A DNA stretch of 64,000 nt from a bacterium (GTDB taxonomy: Bacteria > Acidobacteriota > Thermoanaerobaculia > Multivoradales > J023): assembly GCA_024226315.1 (NCBI GenBank), contig JAAELT010000419.1, forward strand, positions 18,276 through 82,275, read 5' to 3'. The notes below the pieces were generated by a model. The model searched no databases, had not been told where the DNA came from, and saw only the letters and a list, made by a program, of their open reading frames with translations. Position 1 is the stretch's first letter, and the number at the start of each line of letters is the position of its first letter. This document shows, piece after piece, positions 38,050-44,988 of the stretch. The position numbers and the translations under genes are program-made.

Positions 38050-38620
38050 CGGCTCTTTCCTTCCCCAGCAGCTCCCGCACCCGGTCGATCTCCTCTGCGG
38101 TGTGCGCTACGCCGCCGTCGTTGATGTCGAGGTACCACTGGAGTACCTCGGCCCGGGTCGGCAGATCGTTGACGTGGACCTGGAAGCGGGTGTTCGTGAA
38201 TCGAAGAAGCCGAGCGCCGAAGTCCCGCAGCTTCCACCCGCCGAAGACCTCTAGCTCGTTCGCCAGGAATCCACGGACGGCGTCGAGGCGCTGTTTCCCG
38301 TCAACCAGGACCATGTCCCCGACTTCGCCGGCCCCCTGCCAGTTCGGGCAGTTGAAGAACAGTCGCCGGTCCGGCGATCCGCCCCGGAGGGCGTTTTCAA
38401 CGTACCGTTTCTTGCGAGTGCCCGGCGGGAGGCCGTCGGCCCGGTCCTTGTCGTCCCACTTGTACCCCCGCTGGAAGTCGGGGCTGAGGTCGAGAGCGTA
38501 GCACCGGCGGTACCCGCCCAGGTGCTCCTCCAGGTAATCCCAGCCAACATCTACCTGGTACCCGGCCGTCCGCGTCATCCGGGGGATCAGCTTGCGGTCG
38601 GGCCGCGCGATTTCATGCAT
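38042..38620 (-). CDS. DUF262 / ParB-like nuclease-fold protein
   Basis: 192 residues from the ATG at 38620. S-P-D-F-Q-R-G-Y-K-W-D (about 45-55) and M-V-L-V-D-G-K-Q-R-L-D-A-V-R-G (about 105-118) match the N-terminal DUF262 fold of GmrSD-type enzymes, where the D-G-x-Q-R motif contacts nucleotide. The family's C-terminal nuclease domain is absent. It could be a phage version acting on modified DNA or blocking host GmrSD. Function is inferred. Confidence 0.7.
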   Translation of the reverse strand: MHEIARPDRKLIPRMTRTAGYQVDVGWDYLEEHLGGYRRCYALDLSPDFQRGYKWDDKDRADGLPPGTRKKRYVENALRGGSPDRRLFFNCPNWQGAGEVGDMVLVDGKQRLDAVRGFLANELEVFGGWKLRDFGARLLRFTNTRFQVHVNDLPTRAEVLQWYLDINDGGVAHTAEEIDRVRELLGKERADV

Positions 38621-38924
38621 CGCCCAGCTCCAGGCCGCGGACCCCGAGGCACTCCCGAGCATCGGCGATCTCCGAAAGCCAGCTGTCCGCGTCGACCATC
38701 CGCTGCAACAGCGCCCGCACCAGCCCACGGAGCGGCGGGTTGACGAGCCAGCGGTCCTCGGTCGAACCGCTGCCGATCATTGGCCCGTAGCGGCCCCAGA
38801 TGATGCAGCCGCCGTTCGCCCTGTCGCTGATCTCGACTGCGTAGGACAGCGGGGTGTCGTCGCAGTCGTCGGCCCGTGGCCAGGCCGGGAGATGGATCGC
38901 GGTCTCAGGCGGGTGGTCAGGCAT
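38613..38924 (-). CDS. Hypothetical protein
   Basis: 103 residues with several Trp and acidic clusters (W-P-R-A-D-D-C-D-D-T-P; G-C-I-I-W-G-R-Y-G-P-M). Its end overlaps the DUF262-like start by eight bases, so they are coupled. Not recognised. Confidence 0.55.
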   Translation of the reverse strand: MPDHPPETAIHLPAWPRADDCDDTPLSYAVEISDRANGGCIIWGRYGPMIGSGSTEDRWLVNPPLRGLVRALLQRMVDADSWLSEIADARECLGVRGLELGDA

Positions 38925-38991
38925 CGGAGGGCCTCCGGGTAGGTGTCAACTTGCTCTCGATAGCATCCCAGCGGGCGATTAGCTCGTCCAT
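38917..38991 (-). CDS. Very small ORF coupled to the next gene
   Basis: 24 residues (M-D-E-L-I-A-R-W-D-A-I-E-S-K-L-T-P-T-R-R), ATG behind GAGGAA; its stop overlaps the start of the 103-residue gene (ATGCCTGA). Start, ribosome site and coupling fit a translated peptide, but coding potential cannot be judged at this length. Confidence 0.4.
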   Translation of the reverse strand: MDELIARWDAIESKLTPTRRPSDA

Positions 38992-39018
38992 TTCCTCGCC
39001 TTGACGGGATCGGTGGTT

Positions 39019-39669
39019 CTACACATCGGCCCCAAACCTCCGGAGCAGGTCTCTCATCTTCCAATATCTGCGGGTCCGCCCCCGCTCAGGGTCCACGCGG
39101 ACAGGGATCGCGGCCGTCACCAGCGCCGCCGCTGGGAACGACTTTCGCTCGGCCGCCTCCTCGTACCCGACGAACTCAGCCCAGGGGATAAACCACGCCA
39201 CGCCAGCCTCTTCGATCTGCGGACCACGCCGAGGTGGCGGCAGCTCCATCAGCCAGAGGACCCCCGCGACCCCACCGGTCGCCGCGACCCGGTCGAGCCC
39301 CTTCCGCTGGTGGTCGGCCAGCGCAGAGAACGGCAGCGATGGTGTCGCGGTCCGCTTGCACTCGAGGGCGAAGACGATGACCGGTGCATGCTCCTGCTTG
39401 ACCCCCATGGCCCGATACCCCGGATCCCACGGTGCGATCACCTCGAAGTCATACGGCTGCTTGGCGGTGAACCGTGCTGCGCCCTTCGGCGCCTGGCGGC
39501 ACGTCGAGCAGATCGTGACCAGCTGGCCTTTGCACCGCCGGCACCGCCCGCCCGTCCCCCGGGTCGGCGGGTCGTGGCGCTTCTCGATAGAGATGCGCCG
39601 GCCGCCGCGGCTCACCGTAGGGATGGACCGCTGGATCTCAGCCTCGAAGACGCCACCGGGGCCTTTCAC
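39019..39669 (-). CDS. RecU-like Holliday junction resolvase with inserted zinc ribbon
   Basis: 216 residues. F-E-A-E-I-Q-R-S near 8-15, then Asp 74 (Y-D-F-E-V) and Glu 103/Lys 105 (L-E-C-K-R-T) form the PD-(D/E)XK active site of RecU-type resolvases, followed by the L...H-Q-R-K-G-L helix. Between them Cys 43, 46, 54 and 57 form a four-Cys ribbon not present in classic RecU. It would resolve branched DNA before packaging. Overlaps the next gene (ATGA-type). Confidence 0.75.
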   Translation of the reverse strand: MKGPGGVFEAEIQRSIPTVSRGGRRISIEKRHDPPTRGTGGRCRRCKGQLVTICSTCRQAPKGAARFTAKQPYDFEVIAPWDPGYRAMGVKQEHAPVIVFALECKRTATPSLPFSALADHQRKGLDRVAATGGVAGVLWLMELPPPRRGPQIEEAGVAWFIPWAEFVGYEEAAERKSFPAAALVTAAIPVRVDPERGRTRRYWKMRDLLRRFGADV

Positions 39670-39929
39670 GGCTCCACCTCCGGCAATGGCAACGTGAAGC
39701 TCACTGCCCGGTCGCGGCGGCTCGTCGCCTCGAGAAGTGCCTGCACCTGGTCTCCCGTGAGCAGATCCCGATCTGCGGCGCTGAGCCGCGCTCTCGTGTT
39801 GGCCAGCACGCCAAGCGGCGAGACGCGGTCATCGTGGCAGCCGACGTGGACCGTGAAGCTGGCGGAGTAGCGCTTGATGCTCACCCAGCAGCGCCGGGTT
39901 CGGCTGTGGTCGTAACGGACGAACATCAT
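39666..39929 (-). CDS. Small hypothetical protein
   Basis: 87 residues from the ATG pair at 39929, behind TTGGAAGG. The N-terminal half is beta-like and basic (R-Y-D-H-S-R-T-R-R-C-W-V-S-I); the second half helical (L-S-A-A-D-R-D-L-L-T-G-D-Q-V). Overlaps the resolvase start by four bases. Not recognised. Confidence 0.55.
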   Translation of the reverse strand: MMFVRYDHSRTRRCWVSIKRYSASFTVHVGCHDDRVSPLGVLANTRARLSAADRDLLTGDQVQALLEATSRRDRAVSFTLPLPEVEP

Positions 39930-40345
39930 AGAGCCTTCCAATCGTCATGGGCCAGCCAGCCGGACACCGTCCGCTGGATCTCCTCCAGGAGCTCGTTGCT
40001 GGCCCGGCAGGGTCGCCCCTGCATCCGGCTGCTGAGGTCCTCGGCAGCGCGCCGCGCCTTGCTCTGTAGCGCCTGCCGTTGCTCGGCGCCTTCGAGCTCG
40101 TCGAGGCGATCCGGGGTCAAGGCGCGGATGTCGTCGATGCGCCAGGGGTCGCTGCTGCTGCCGACCCCCTGGCCGTTCCTGCGCCAGTAGCGCGGCAGGT
40201 TCGACGGGTTCGACGGGTTTGACAGTATGATCATTGCCGGCGTCGTCCGCTTGATCTGCGCCAGCGCCGAGTAGCCGTGGCGGCTGACATGCTCCACCCA
40301 CTGATCCGCCTCGGCGGCGAGAAGGTTGGTCGCAGGAATTTTCAT
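39926..40345 (-). CDS. Hypothetical protein with Asn-Pro-Ser repeat
   Basis: 139 residues from the ATG at 40345. A short direct repeat in DNA near 40200-40220 gives S-N-P-S-N-P-S-N. The C-terminal 60 residues are helical and charged (R-L-D-E-L-E-G-A-E-Q-R-Q-A-L-Q). Coupled by ATGA overlap to both neighbours. Family unknown. Confidence 0.55.
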   Translation of the reverse strand: MKIPATNLLAAEADQWVEHVSRHGYSALAQIKRTTPAMIILSNPSNPSNLPRYWRRNGQGVGSSSDPWRIDDIRALTPDRLDELEGAEQRQALQSKARRAAEDLSSRMQGRPCRASNELLEEIQRTVSGWLAHDDWKAL

Positions 40346-40572
40346 GGCGCCGCTCCGTCCGGGACGAGGTCGGGGGAGGCGGCGCGCCGTCTCTCTGCCC
40401 GAATTCGCCGCGCCTGGGCCTCCAGCTCCCGGTCCACAACCGCGAGGGCGTGACGCGCTTCGACCATAACGTCGTCGGGGCCAGCGCGGAGAACGTCGAG
40501 GAGCCATGCTCGAGACGCTACTCGCTTCCCGGCTGGCACTTGCTTCTCGGGGTCTCGGCCGGGCGTGCTCAT
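40342..40572 (-). CDS. Small basic helical protein
   Basis: 76 residues from the ATG at 40572, overlapping the DUF5131 stop by four bases. Rich in Arg/Ala/Glu (R-H-A-L-A-V-V-D-R-E-L-E-A-Q-A-R-R-I-R-A-E-R-R). Likely helical; might bind nucleic acid. Unknown. Confidence 0.55.
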   Translation of the reverse strand: MSTPGRDPEKQVPAGKRVASRAWLLDVLRAGPDDVMVEARHALAVVDRELEAQARRIRAERRRAASPDLVPDGAAP

Positions 40573-41519
40573 GTCGTCTCCGGGAACGCCCGGCAGCCCT
40601 GGAGATCCGCGGGCCAGTCCCGGGGGTCTTCGCCGGCGCGGTGATGGGGGGTGGGCCACCGCCCGGCCGTCCCGGGCTTCCCTGGGGGCGACAGGGTGTA
40701 GGCGTTCGAGCCGCTTTGCTTGAAGAAGTACGCCACCCCCGCCGCCTTACAGGCGTCGCGCATCGTCCGCGCCCACTCGAGGTGGAAGGGCCGGGCGCCG
40801 GCGCCGGACTCGCCGCCCTGGATGACCTGCCCCAGGATCGACAGGCGTTCCGGGCTCGGATCGATCCGCTCCGTCTGCGGCTCGACGGAAGCGAAGTGGA
40901 CCTGCGCGGCGATCCGCCCAAGCTCGTCGACCATCTCATCGAACTTGTCCTGGGTGCCGGCGGAGACGCCGACCCACCAGCCATCCGGAGCCCGAATCAG
41001 CCCACGACGCTCCTGCCAACTCCCAAGTAGGCGCCGCAACTGCGCCGGGCGTTTCGTTAGAATCTGAATCGTCTGCCCGTTGCCGGCCGCTTCGAGCCAG
41101 GCGTCGAAGCAACGGAAGATGAAATCCTGCGGCCAGAACCGCGGCGGGGGGGTAATCCCACAGGAGGCGCAGGCTCCTTCCCGCCAGGCTCCACAGTCCA
41201 GGCACTGACCGACCTGCAATGCAATGTCCGTCATGTCGCAGACGAACCACCTCCGCGGCTTCCGGGCGCGGCTGATCCTGTCGAGCTCCTTCTGGATCAG
41301 AACGGGCTCGAGGTGTTGCGCTTCCGACAGCTTGAACGAGTGGCCGGTTCCGTGGCGCCCGGGGTTCGTTCCCTGCCGCTCGTTCATCGTTGAGCTATAG
41401 CAGTGGAGACACGCGGGCGAGATCTTCCGGCAGTACCACCCGAGCTTGCCGTCCGCTACCCGACGGACCTTCAGGGGGTTGCTGGCCTCATCGGCCCACG
41501 GAATCTTGGTTTTACCCAC
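40569..41519 (-). CDS. DUF5131 family protein (phage Gp37/Gp68-like)
   Basis: 316 residues from the GTG at 41519, chosen for AAGGAGAAGACG just upstream. I-P-W-A-D-E-A-S-N-P...C-R-K-I-S-P-A-C-L-H-C-Y near 3-40 is the DUF5131 start, with a Cys triad. A second Cys cluster C-L-D-C-G-A-W-R-E-G-A-C-A-S-C-G lies near 120-135. A barrel-like body follows with T-K-R-P-A-Q-L. The family is common in phages; its biochemical role is not established. A metal or Fe-S site is suggested by the cysteines. Confidence 0.8.
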   Translation of the reverse strand: MGKTKIPWADEASNPLKVRRVADGKLGWYCRKISPACLHCYSSTMNERQGTNPGRHGTGHSFKLSEAQHLEPVLIQKELDRISRARKPRRWFVCDMTDIALQVGQCLDCGAWREGACASCGITPPPRFWPQDFIFRCFDAWLEAAGNGQTIQILTKRPAQLRRLLGSWQERRGLIRAPDGWWVGVSAGTQDKFDEMVDELGRIAAQVHFASVEPQTERIDPSPERLSILGQVIQGGESGAGARPFHLEWARTMRDACKAAGVAYFFKQSGSNAYTLSPPGKPGTAGRWPTPHHRAGEDPRDWPADLQGCRAFPETT

Positions 41520-41739
41520 CGTCTTCTCCTTCTGTTCTCGGCCGCGTGCTACACTCGCACTCCGGCTCATCGCAATAGCACCCCCGCCGGTAGGTCCCGG
41601 CGATCGGGAGTTCCAGGTCCGAGCTGTAGAGCCCGGCATCGGCCTCGACGATCGCAGTATAGAGCCTCGCCTGCGCCACCCTGAGCGCGTCCCGTGCCCT
41701 CAGGGCCTCCCGTCGGAGGGCTTCAATCTCGTCGCTCAT
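41512..41739 (-). CDS. Small protein with helical start and Cys-rich end
   Basis: 75 residues. N-terminal coiled coil (E-I-E-A-L-R-R-E-A-L-R-A-R-D-A-L) and a C-terminal C-Y-C-D-E-P-E-C-E-C motif with four cysteines, likely metal-binding. Overlaps the DUF5131 start by eight bases. Function unknown. Confidence 0.55.
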   Translation of the reverse strand: MSDEIEALRREALRARDALRVAQARLYTAIVEADAGLYSSDLELPIAGTYRRGCYCDEPECECSTRPRTEGEDGG

Positions 41740-41758
41740 GGCTCAGCTCGGCCGCAAA

Positions 41759-42529
41759 TCACCAGATCGCCAGGGCGAGATCTCGCGACGCCAGCTCCTG
41801 CGCCAGGTACTCACGTAGCGCGATGCAGGCTTGATGCTCCCAGGTGCCGCCGCCGGCATCCACCAGGGAAAAGACCGGCTGGTCGTCGGAGATCTTCGCC
41901 CGCAGAACGTAGTCGCCCTGCGGCTGGTCGACTTCCGGGAAGGTCCGGCGCATCTTCAGCGAGGCCACGTTCGGCAACTCGACCGCTCGCTCGGCCTCGC
42001 CAACCTCGATCGACATCGAGACCACGGAAGCGAGGCGGGTGACGCCCGACGTCTTGTGGATACCGACCTTCGCCAGCTGTTCGAGCAGCTCCCCGCGCGC
42101 GTGTGTGTCCTCGGCTCTGGCGCGGAGCATCAGGCAAAACTCCTCGGCGGGCATGAAACGATCGAGGGGGAAGAGGTCCGCCGTGTGCCTGACGGCGGCA
42201 ATCTCGGACCGTCGCTCCGACTCGTGCCACCCACCAGCCAGGACCACGCAGCCGGGGGCCACGACGAAGCCCGGCAGGGCGAAATTGTAGCCGGCGCCGG
42301 CTTTCTCGACGCAACTCCCCGCGAAGTCGAGAAGGGCCGGGAGAGTCGTAAGCAACACTGCGTCGCGCTCCGGGGAGTTCAGGGCCAGGGTCTTCTCGAT
42401 CTCCTGAGGGGATGAGCCCGCGAGCCAGAGTTGGCCGGAATCCGAGTCTACGATGTTGGCCGCCGGGCGGCGCGCTCTTTCGATGGCCTCGCCGCGGCCG
42501 AATAGGTACTCTATTGCTTCCTGGATCAT
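41759..42529 (-). CDS. Hypothetical protein, conserved-looking, unknown
   Basis: 256 residues from the ATG at 42529, behind GAAGGAGAAGAA. The N-terminal third has S-G-Q-L-W-L-A-G-S and P-A-L-L-D-F-A-G; the C-terminal two thirds are alpha/beta with R-T-F-P-E-V-D-Q-P-Q-G-D-Y-V-L-R near 205-220. Size and position recall single-strand-DNA or recombination accessory genes of phage early operons, but I recognise no motif. Confidence 0.6.
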   Translation of the reverse strand: MIQEAIEYLFGRGEAIERARRPAANIVDSDSGQLWLAGSSPQEIEKTLALNSPERDAVLLTTLPALLDFAGSCVEKAGAGYNFALPGFVVAPGCVVLAGGWHESERRSEIAAVRHTADLFPLDRFMPAEEFCLMLRARAEDTHARGELLEQLAKVGIHKTSGVTRLASVVSMSIEVGEAERAVELPNVASLKMRRTFPEVDQPQGDYVLRAKISDDQPVFSLVDAGGGTWEHQACIALREYLAQELASRDLALAIW

Positions 42530-42876
42530 TTCTTCTCCTTCTTCGCGGTGAACGGGAGTGCGGGTTCTGGGCACACCTCCCTGGGTTGCGGATACTCGAG
42601 GAGGGTTGTCCCATCGTCGGACAATCTCCCAATGCCCTCGAGTTTCGCGGTCGGCGCCAGAACTGGCGTCACATGCGCGGTGATCCCCAGGGCGTGGCTG
42701 TTGCCCTGGGGGATGAATCGAATCTTGACGTCGACGCCGCGGGGTGACGACGCCTTCTTCCGGGGGTTGCTGAGGTCTGCCGCCGCGTCGTCGAGCGCGC
42801 GCTGGATCTCCTCGGCGACCTCGCCGCCGAGGGCGTCATCGAGGATGAACGGGGCGTCAATCTGAATCTGTGGCAT
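42526..42876 (-). CDS. Hypothetical protein
   Basis: 116 residues from the ATG at 42876, behind GAAGGAGACGACG; its N-terminal codons lie inside the end of the regulator gene. Mixed alpha/beta: P-F-I-L-D-D-A-L-G-G-E-V-A-E-E-I-Q-R-A-L, then V-D-V-K-I-R-F-I-P-Q-G-N, ending in a Lys-rich tail. Ends in an ATGA overlap. Unknown. Confidence 0.55.
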   Translation of the reverse strand: MPQIQIDAPFILDDALGGEVAEEIQRALDDAAADLSNPRKKASSPRGVDVKIRFIPQGNSHALGITAHVTPVLAPTAKLEGIGRLSDDGTTLLEYPQPREVCPEPALPFTAKKEKK

Positions 42877-43291
42877 CGTCGTCTCCTTCTGCCCCATCTG
42901 GGGTTGGTTGATTGTCTGCCTGGCGCCGCGGGCACCACCGAGACGGGCCGGCAGCGTGGGCCGGCCCTGCCCACTCTGGGCTTGCCGGGTCCGCCGGCAG
43001 GGTCAAGGCTCCGCCGAACGAAGCCGGCCAGATGCTCAGCCGCACCCCAGCAGCCCGGACCACCTTGACCAGCTCGCCCTCCGGCCAACCCAGGGCCGCG
43101 AGTAGAACCTCGGCGTCCTTGAATAGGAGCCGCGACTTCCCGGTGACGCGCCGCATCAGGGTGTCCGTCGAGACGCCGGCCGCCGTAGCAATGTCCTCTT
43201 GTGACCGCGGATCTTCGCGCACCAGGCGCTGAAGCTCCAGGCGCACAGCCCGGGTGACGGGCGGCTCGCGGGGGTGATCTTCGTCACTCAT
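42857..43291 (-). CDS. XRE-like regulator, candidate immunity repressor (leaderless)
   Basis: 144 residues from the ATG at 43291. The HTH is at about 31-55 (S-Q-E-D-I-A-T-A-A-G-V-S-T-D-T-L-M-R-R-V-T). The C-terminus is acidic and disordered (D-G-A-E-G-D-D-D-A). First gene of the leftward operon, transcribed from a near-consensus promoter whose -10 TATAGT ends seven bases before the ATG, so the mRNA is predicted leaderless, as for lambda cI from PRM. It probably controls this promoter and the divergent rightward one. Confidence 0.75.
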   Translation of the reverse strand: MSDEDHPREPPVTRAVRLELQRLVREDPRSQEDIATAAGVSTDTLMRRVTGKSRLLFKDAEVLLAALGWPEGELVKVVRAAGVRLSIWPASFGGALTLPADPASPEWAGPAHAAGPSRWCPRRQADNQPTPDGAEGDDDATDSD

Positions 43292-43298
43292 GGGAGCC

Positions 43299-43327
43299 AC
43301 TATACAGCGCCGGCTGCGGCAGGTCAA
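43299..43327 (-). promoter_or_regulatory. Leftward early promoter, near-consensus, leaderless output
   Basis: On the minus strand TTGACC (43327-43322), 17-bp spacer, TATAGT (43304-43299), then seven bases to the ATG. Best promoter in the window by hexamer match. Its -35 overlaps GCAGGTC (43319-43325), one half of a distant inverted repeat. Confidence 0.8.
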
Positions 43328-43382
43328 GGACTTTCTTCCGGGAATACCGCAGAAACCGCTTGCCTTCTCCGTCCCGACCTGC
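43319..43382. promoter_or_regulatory. Candidate paired operator half-sites in the divergent control region
   Basis: GCAGGTC at 43319-43325 overlaps the leftward -35 and GACCTGC at 43376-43382 abuts the rightward -10. The 7-bp inverted repeat straddles both promoters, as expected for cooperative repressor binding, but seven bases could match by chance. Confidence 0.35.
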
Positions 43383-43388
43383 TACGCT
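43360..43388 (+). promoter_or_regulatory. Rightward early promoter
   Basis: TTGCCT at 43360-43365, 17-bp spacer, TACGCT at 43383-43388. It predicts a start near 43395 and a leader of about 78 bases to the ATG at 43473. Divergent from the regulator promoter. Confidence 0.55.
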
Positions 43389-43407
43389 CTTTGAGACCGG
43401 AGCGAAA

Positions 43408-43445
43408 CCGGCGGGCTGGTGGAAGGCCAGCGACCAACCTGCCGG
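43408..43445 (+). promoter_or_regulatory. Hairpin in the leader of the rightward early operon
   Basis: CCGGCGGGCTGGT (43408-43420) pairs with ACCAACCTGCCGG (43433-43445): 13 positions, one G-U and one mismatch, 12-base loop. It lies between the promoter and the GGGAGACGAAG ribosome site and may stabilise the mRNA or act as an antitermination or attenuation element. Confidence 0.5.
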
Positions 43446-43472
43446 CGGGGGCCGGCGAACCGGGAGACGAAG

Positions 43473-43856
43473 ATGAGCAAGATCAAGCGACCTCGCCCGA
43501 CCCCCCGGAAGGTGGCCGTAGGCTTCACCCTCGAGAACGTGTCGCCGGCCGCCTGGGCGGCGCTGAAACAGAACGGCATCGGGACCGCCGACCTGCTGCG
43601 CCGGCACCTAGAGCGGACGTCAATGGTGATGGTCGAGCGCATGGCGGAGGACGGGGCGGAGATCCTCGCCAAGCAGGCCGCCGAAGAGGAAGCCGTCGCC
43701 AAGCGGATCGCCGCCCTTGAGGCTGAGATCGCGGCGGCCCGCCAGGGGAAGACGACGGGGGTGTTCATCCCCGGCGTCGACCAGGAAGAAGACGAGGGCG
43801 CGGCGCCGGAGGTCCATCGCGGCGCCACCGTCCCCGGGAAGGGGTCGACCACATGA
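43473..43856 (+). CDS. First gene of the rightward operon, hypothetical coiled-coil protein
   Basis: 127 residues, ATG behind CGGGAGACGAAG. Basic N-terminus (K-I-K-R-P-R-P-T-P-R-K-V), then F-T-L-E-N-V-S-P-A-A-W-A-A-L-K-Q-N-G, and a long Glu/Ala coiled coil at about 60-100. As the first gene after the early promoter it is a candidate regulator or antiterminator, but no family was recognised. Confidence 0.6.
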   Translation: MSKIKRPRPTPRKVAVGFTLENVSPAAWAALKQNGIGTADLLRRHLERTSMVMVERMAEDGAEILAKQAAEEEAVAKRIAALEAEIAAARQGKTTGVFIPGVDQEEDEGAAPEVHRGATVPGKGSTT

Positions 43857-43993
43857 CGCGCTGGCGGAACCCCGGCGATCGCCTGTACCTACGTCGAGGC
43901 GGCGCTCGCGACTTCATCGCCCAGGGCGACCTTGACGCCGCGCAGGAAGCCCTCCGCCAGGCAGCGGCGGAGCTGGAGGAGCCCGATGAATAG
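43853..43993 (+). CDS. Small hypothetical protein
   Basis: 46 residues (M-T-R-W-R-N-P-G-D-R-L-Y-L-R-R-G-G), ATG overlapping the previous stop (ATGA). The second half is helical (A-A-Q-E-A-L-R-Q-A-A-A-E-L-E-E). Its end overlaps the next gene by eight bases. Confidence 0.55.
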   Translation: MTRWRNPGDRLYLRRGGARDFIAQGDLDAAQEALRQAAAELEEPDE

Positions 43994-44705
43994 ATCTCCT
44001 GACTTCCGCGCCCGGATCCTGTGCTCGCTCGGCCAGGCGTCTGCCGGGCTCTCGGAGGCACTCCGGGTGGCCGACATGGACGTGCGGCGAGCGCTGGCCG
44101 CGGATGCCGACCCCGCGCAGTACGCCAGCGCGATCGGCGCCTGGACCTCTGCCCTGACGGGAGCTCTCTCGGACGCGATGGGGTCGGCCTCGTGCGCGCT
44201 CAGTGCCGAGTCTGACCGGCAGGAGTGGGCGGAGCTGAACCGCAAGGACGACCTCCTGCGCGCTCTTGCCGACTGGCCGGCTACGAATCGCCGCAGGGTC
44301 GAACTGATCGGCCTTGAGGCGCCGACTGGCGCTATCAACGATAGCCAGCGGGCTGAGCTGGCGGACCTCCAGCGGATCGCGGACCTGCGGACCGACCTGC
44401 TGGACCCATTTGCTGAAACCCCGTCAGACCAGCTCTTCGCGGCCTACCATGCCGCGCACCCCGACGACGACCCCTTCGAGCGGGACGCGGCCGCCCGCGC
44501 CGAGATCCTGGCCGAGACGCGCCAGGTGGCCGAGGCGCGGAGTTTGGCCGACGCGGTCATGGCGGTGAACGCCCACTGGGGTGCCGCCTACCTCAGTGCC
44601 TCTGTCTCGGTGGCCCTGGCGGTGAGGGAAGCTCTCGGCATCCGGGACACCCGGGCCGAGATCGAACTTGCCCGCGACGTGGCCGGGGAGGTTGCCGATG
44701 GCTGA
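43986..44705 (+). CDS. Hypothetical helical protein
   Basis: 239 residues from the ATG at 43986. Mostly alpha-helical, with a charged central segment (W-A-E-L-N-R-K-D-D-L-L-R-A-L). Lies upstream of the RecE-like gene in a chain of overlapping genes. No motif recognised. Confidence 0.6.
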   Translation: MNRSPDFRARILCSLGQASAGLSEALRVADMDVRRALAADADPAQYASAIGAWTSALTGALSDAMGSASCALSAESDRQEWAELNRKDDLLRALADWPATNRRRVELIGLEAPTGAINDSQRAELADLQRIADLRTDLLDPFAETPSDQLFAAYHAAHPDDDPFERDAAARAEILAETRQVAEARSLADAVMAVNAHWGAAYLSASVSVALAVREALGIRDTRAEIELARDVAGEVADG

Positions 44706-44988
44706 GCAGCTCACCTCCCCGCAATGGGCCGAGGTCGACCGCGGCCTCGGCATCGATCCGCTCGAGGGCTCCTGGTGCCCGGGGTGCGGCCCCGACGTCG
44801 AGGTCTACGAGGACGGGTGCTGCGGGTGTGGCGCTGACGCCCGCGGCCCAGGCGCCAACGAGGTGCACCTGTGGCGTCTGAGAGCGAGGTCCCTCGCCGA
44901 GCACCTGATCCCGATCCTACTCCGCCGCCGGCAAGCGGCGGCGATCCGGGTGGCGCTCGATGGCAATGCGGACGGGGTGTTGCCATGA
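44698..44988 (+). CDS. Zinc-ribbon small protein
   Basis: 96 residues. C-P-G-C-G-P near 27-31 and D-G-C-C-G-C-G-A near 42-48 form a four/five-Cys metal site; a helical Arg-rich end follows. Overlaps both neighbours. May be a nucleic-acid binding helper of the recombination genes. Confidence 0.6.
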   Translation: MAEQLTSPQWAEVDRGLGIDPLEGSWCPGCGPDVEVYEDGCCGCGADARGPGANEVHLWRLRARSLAEHLIPILLRRRQAAAIRVALDGNADGVLP

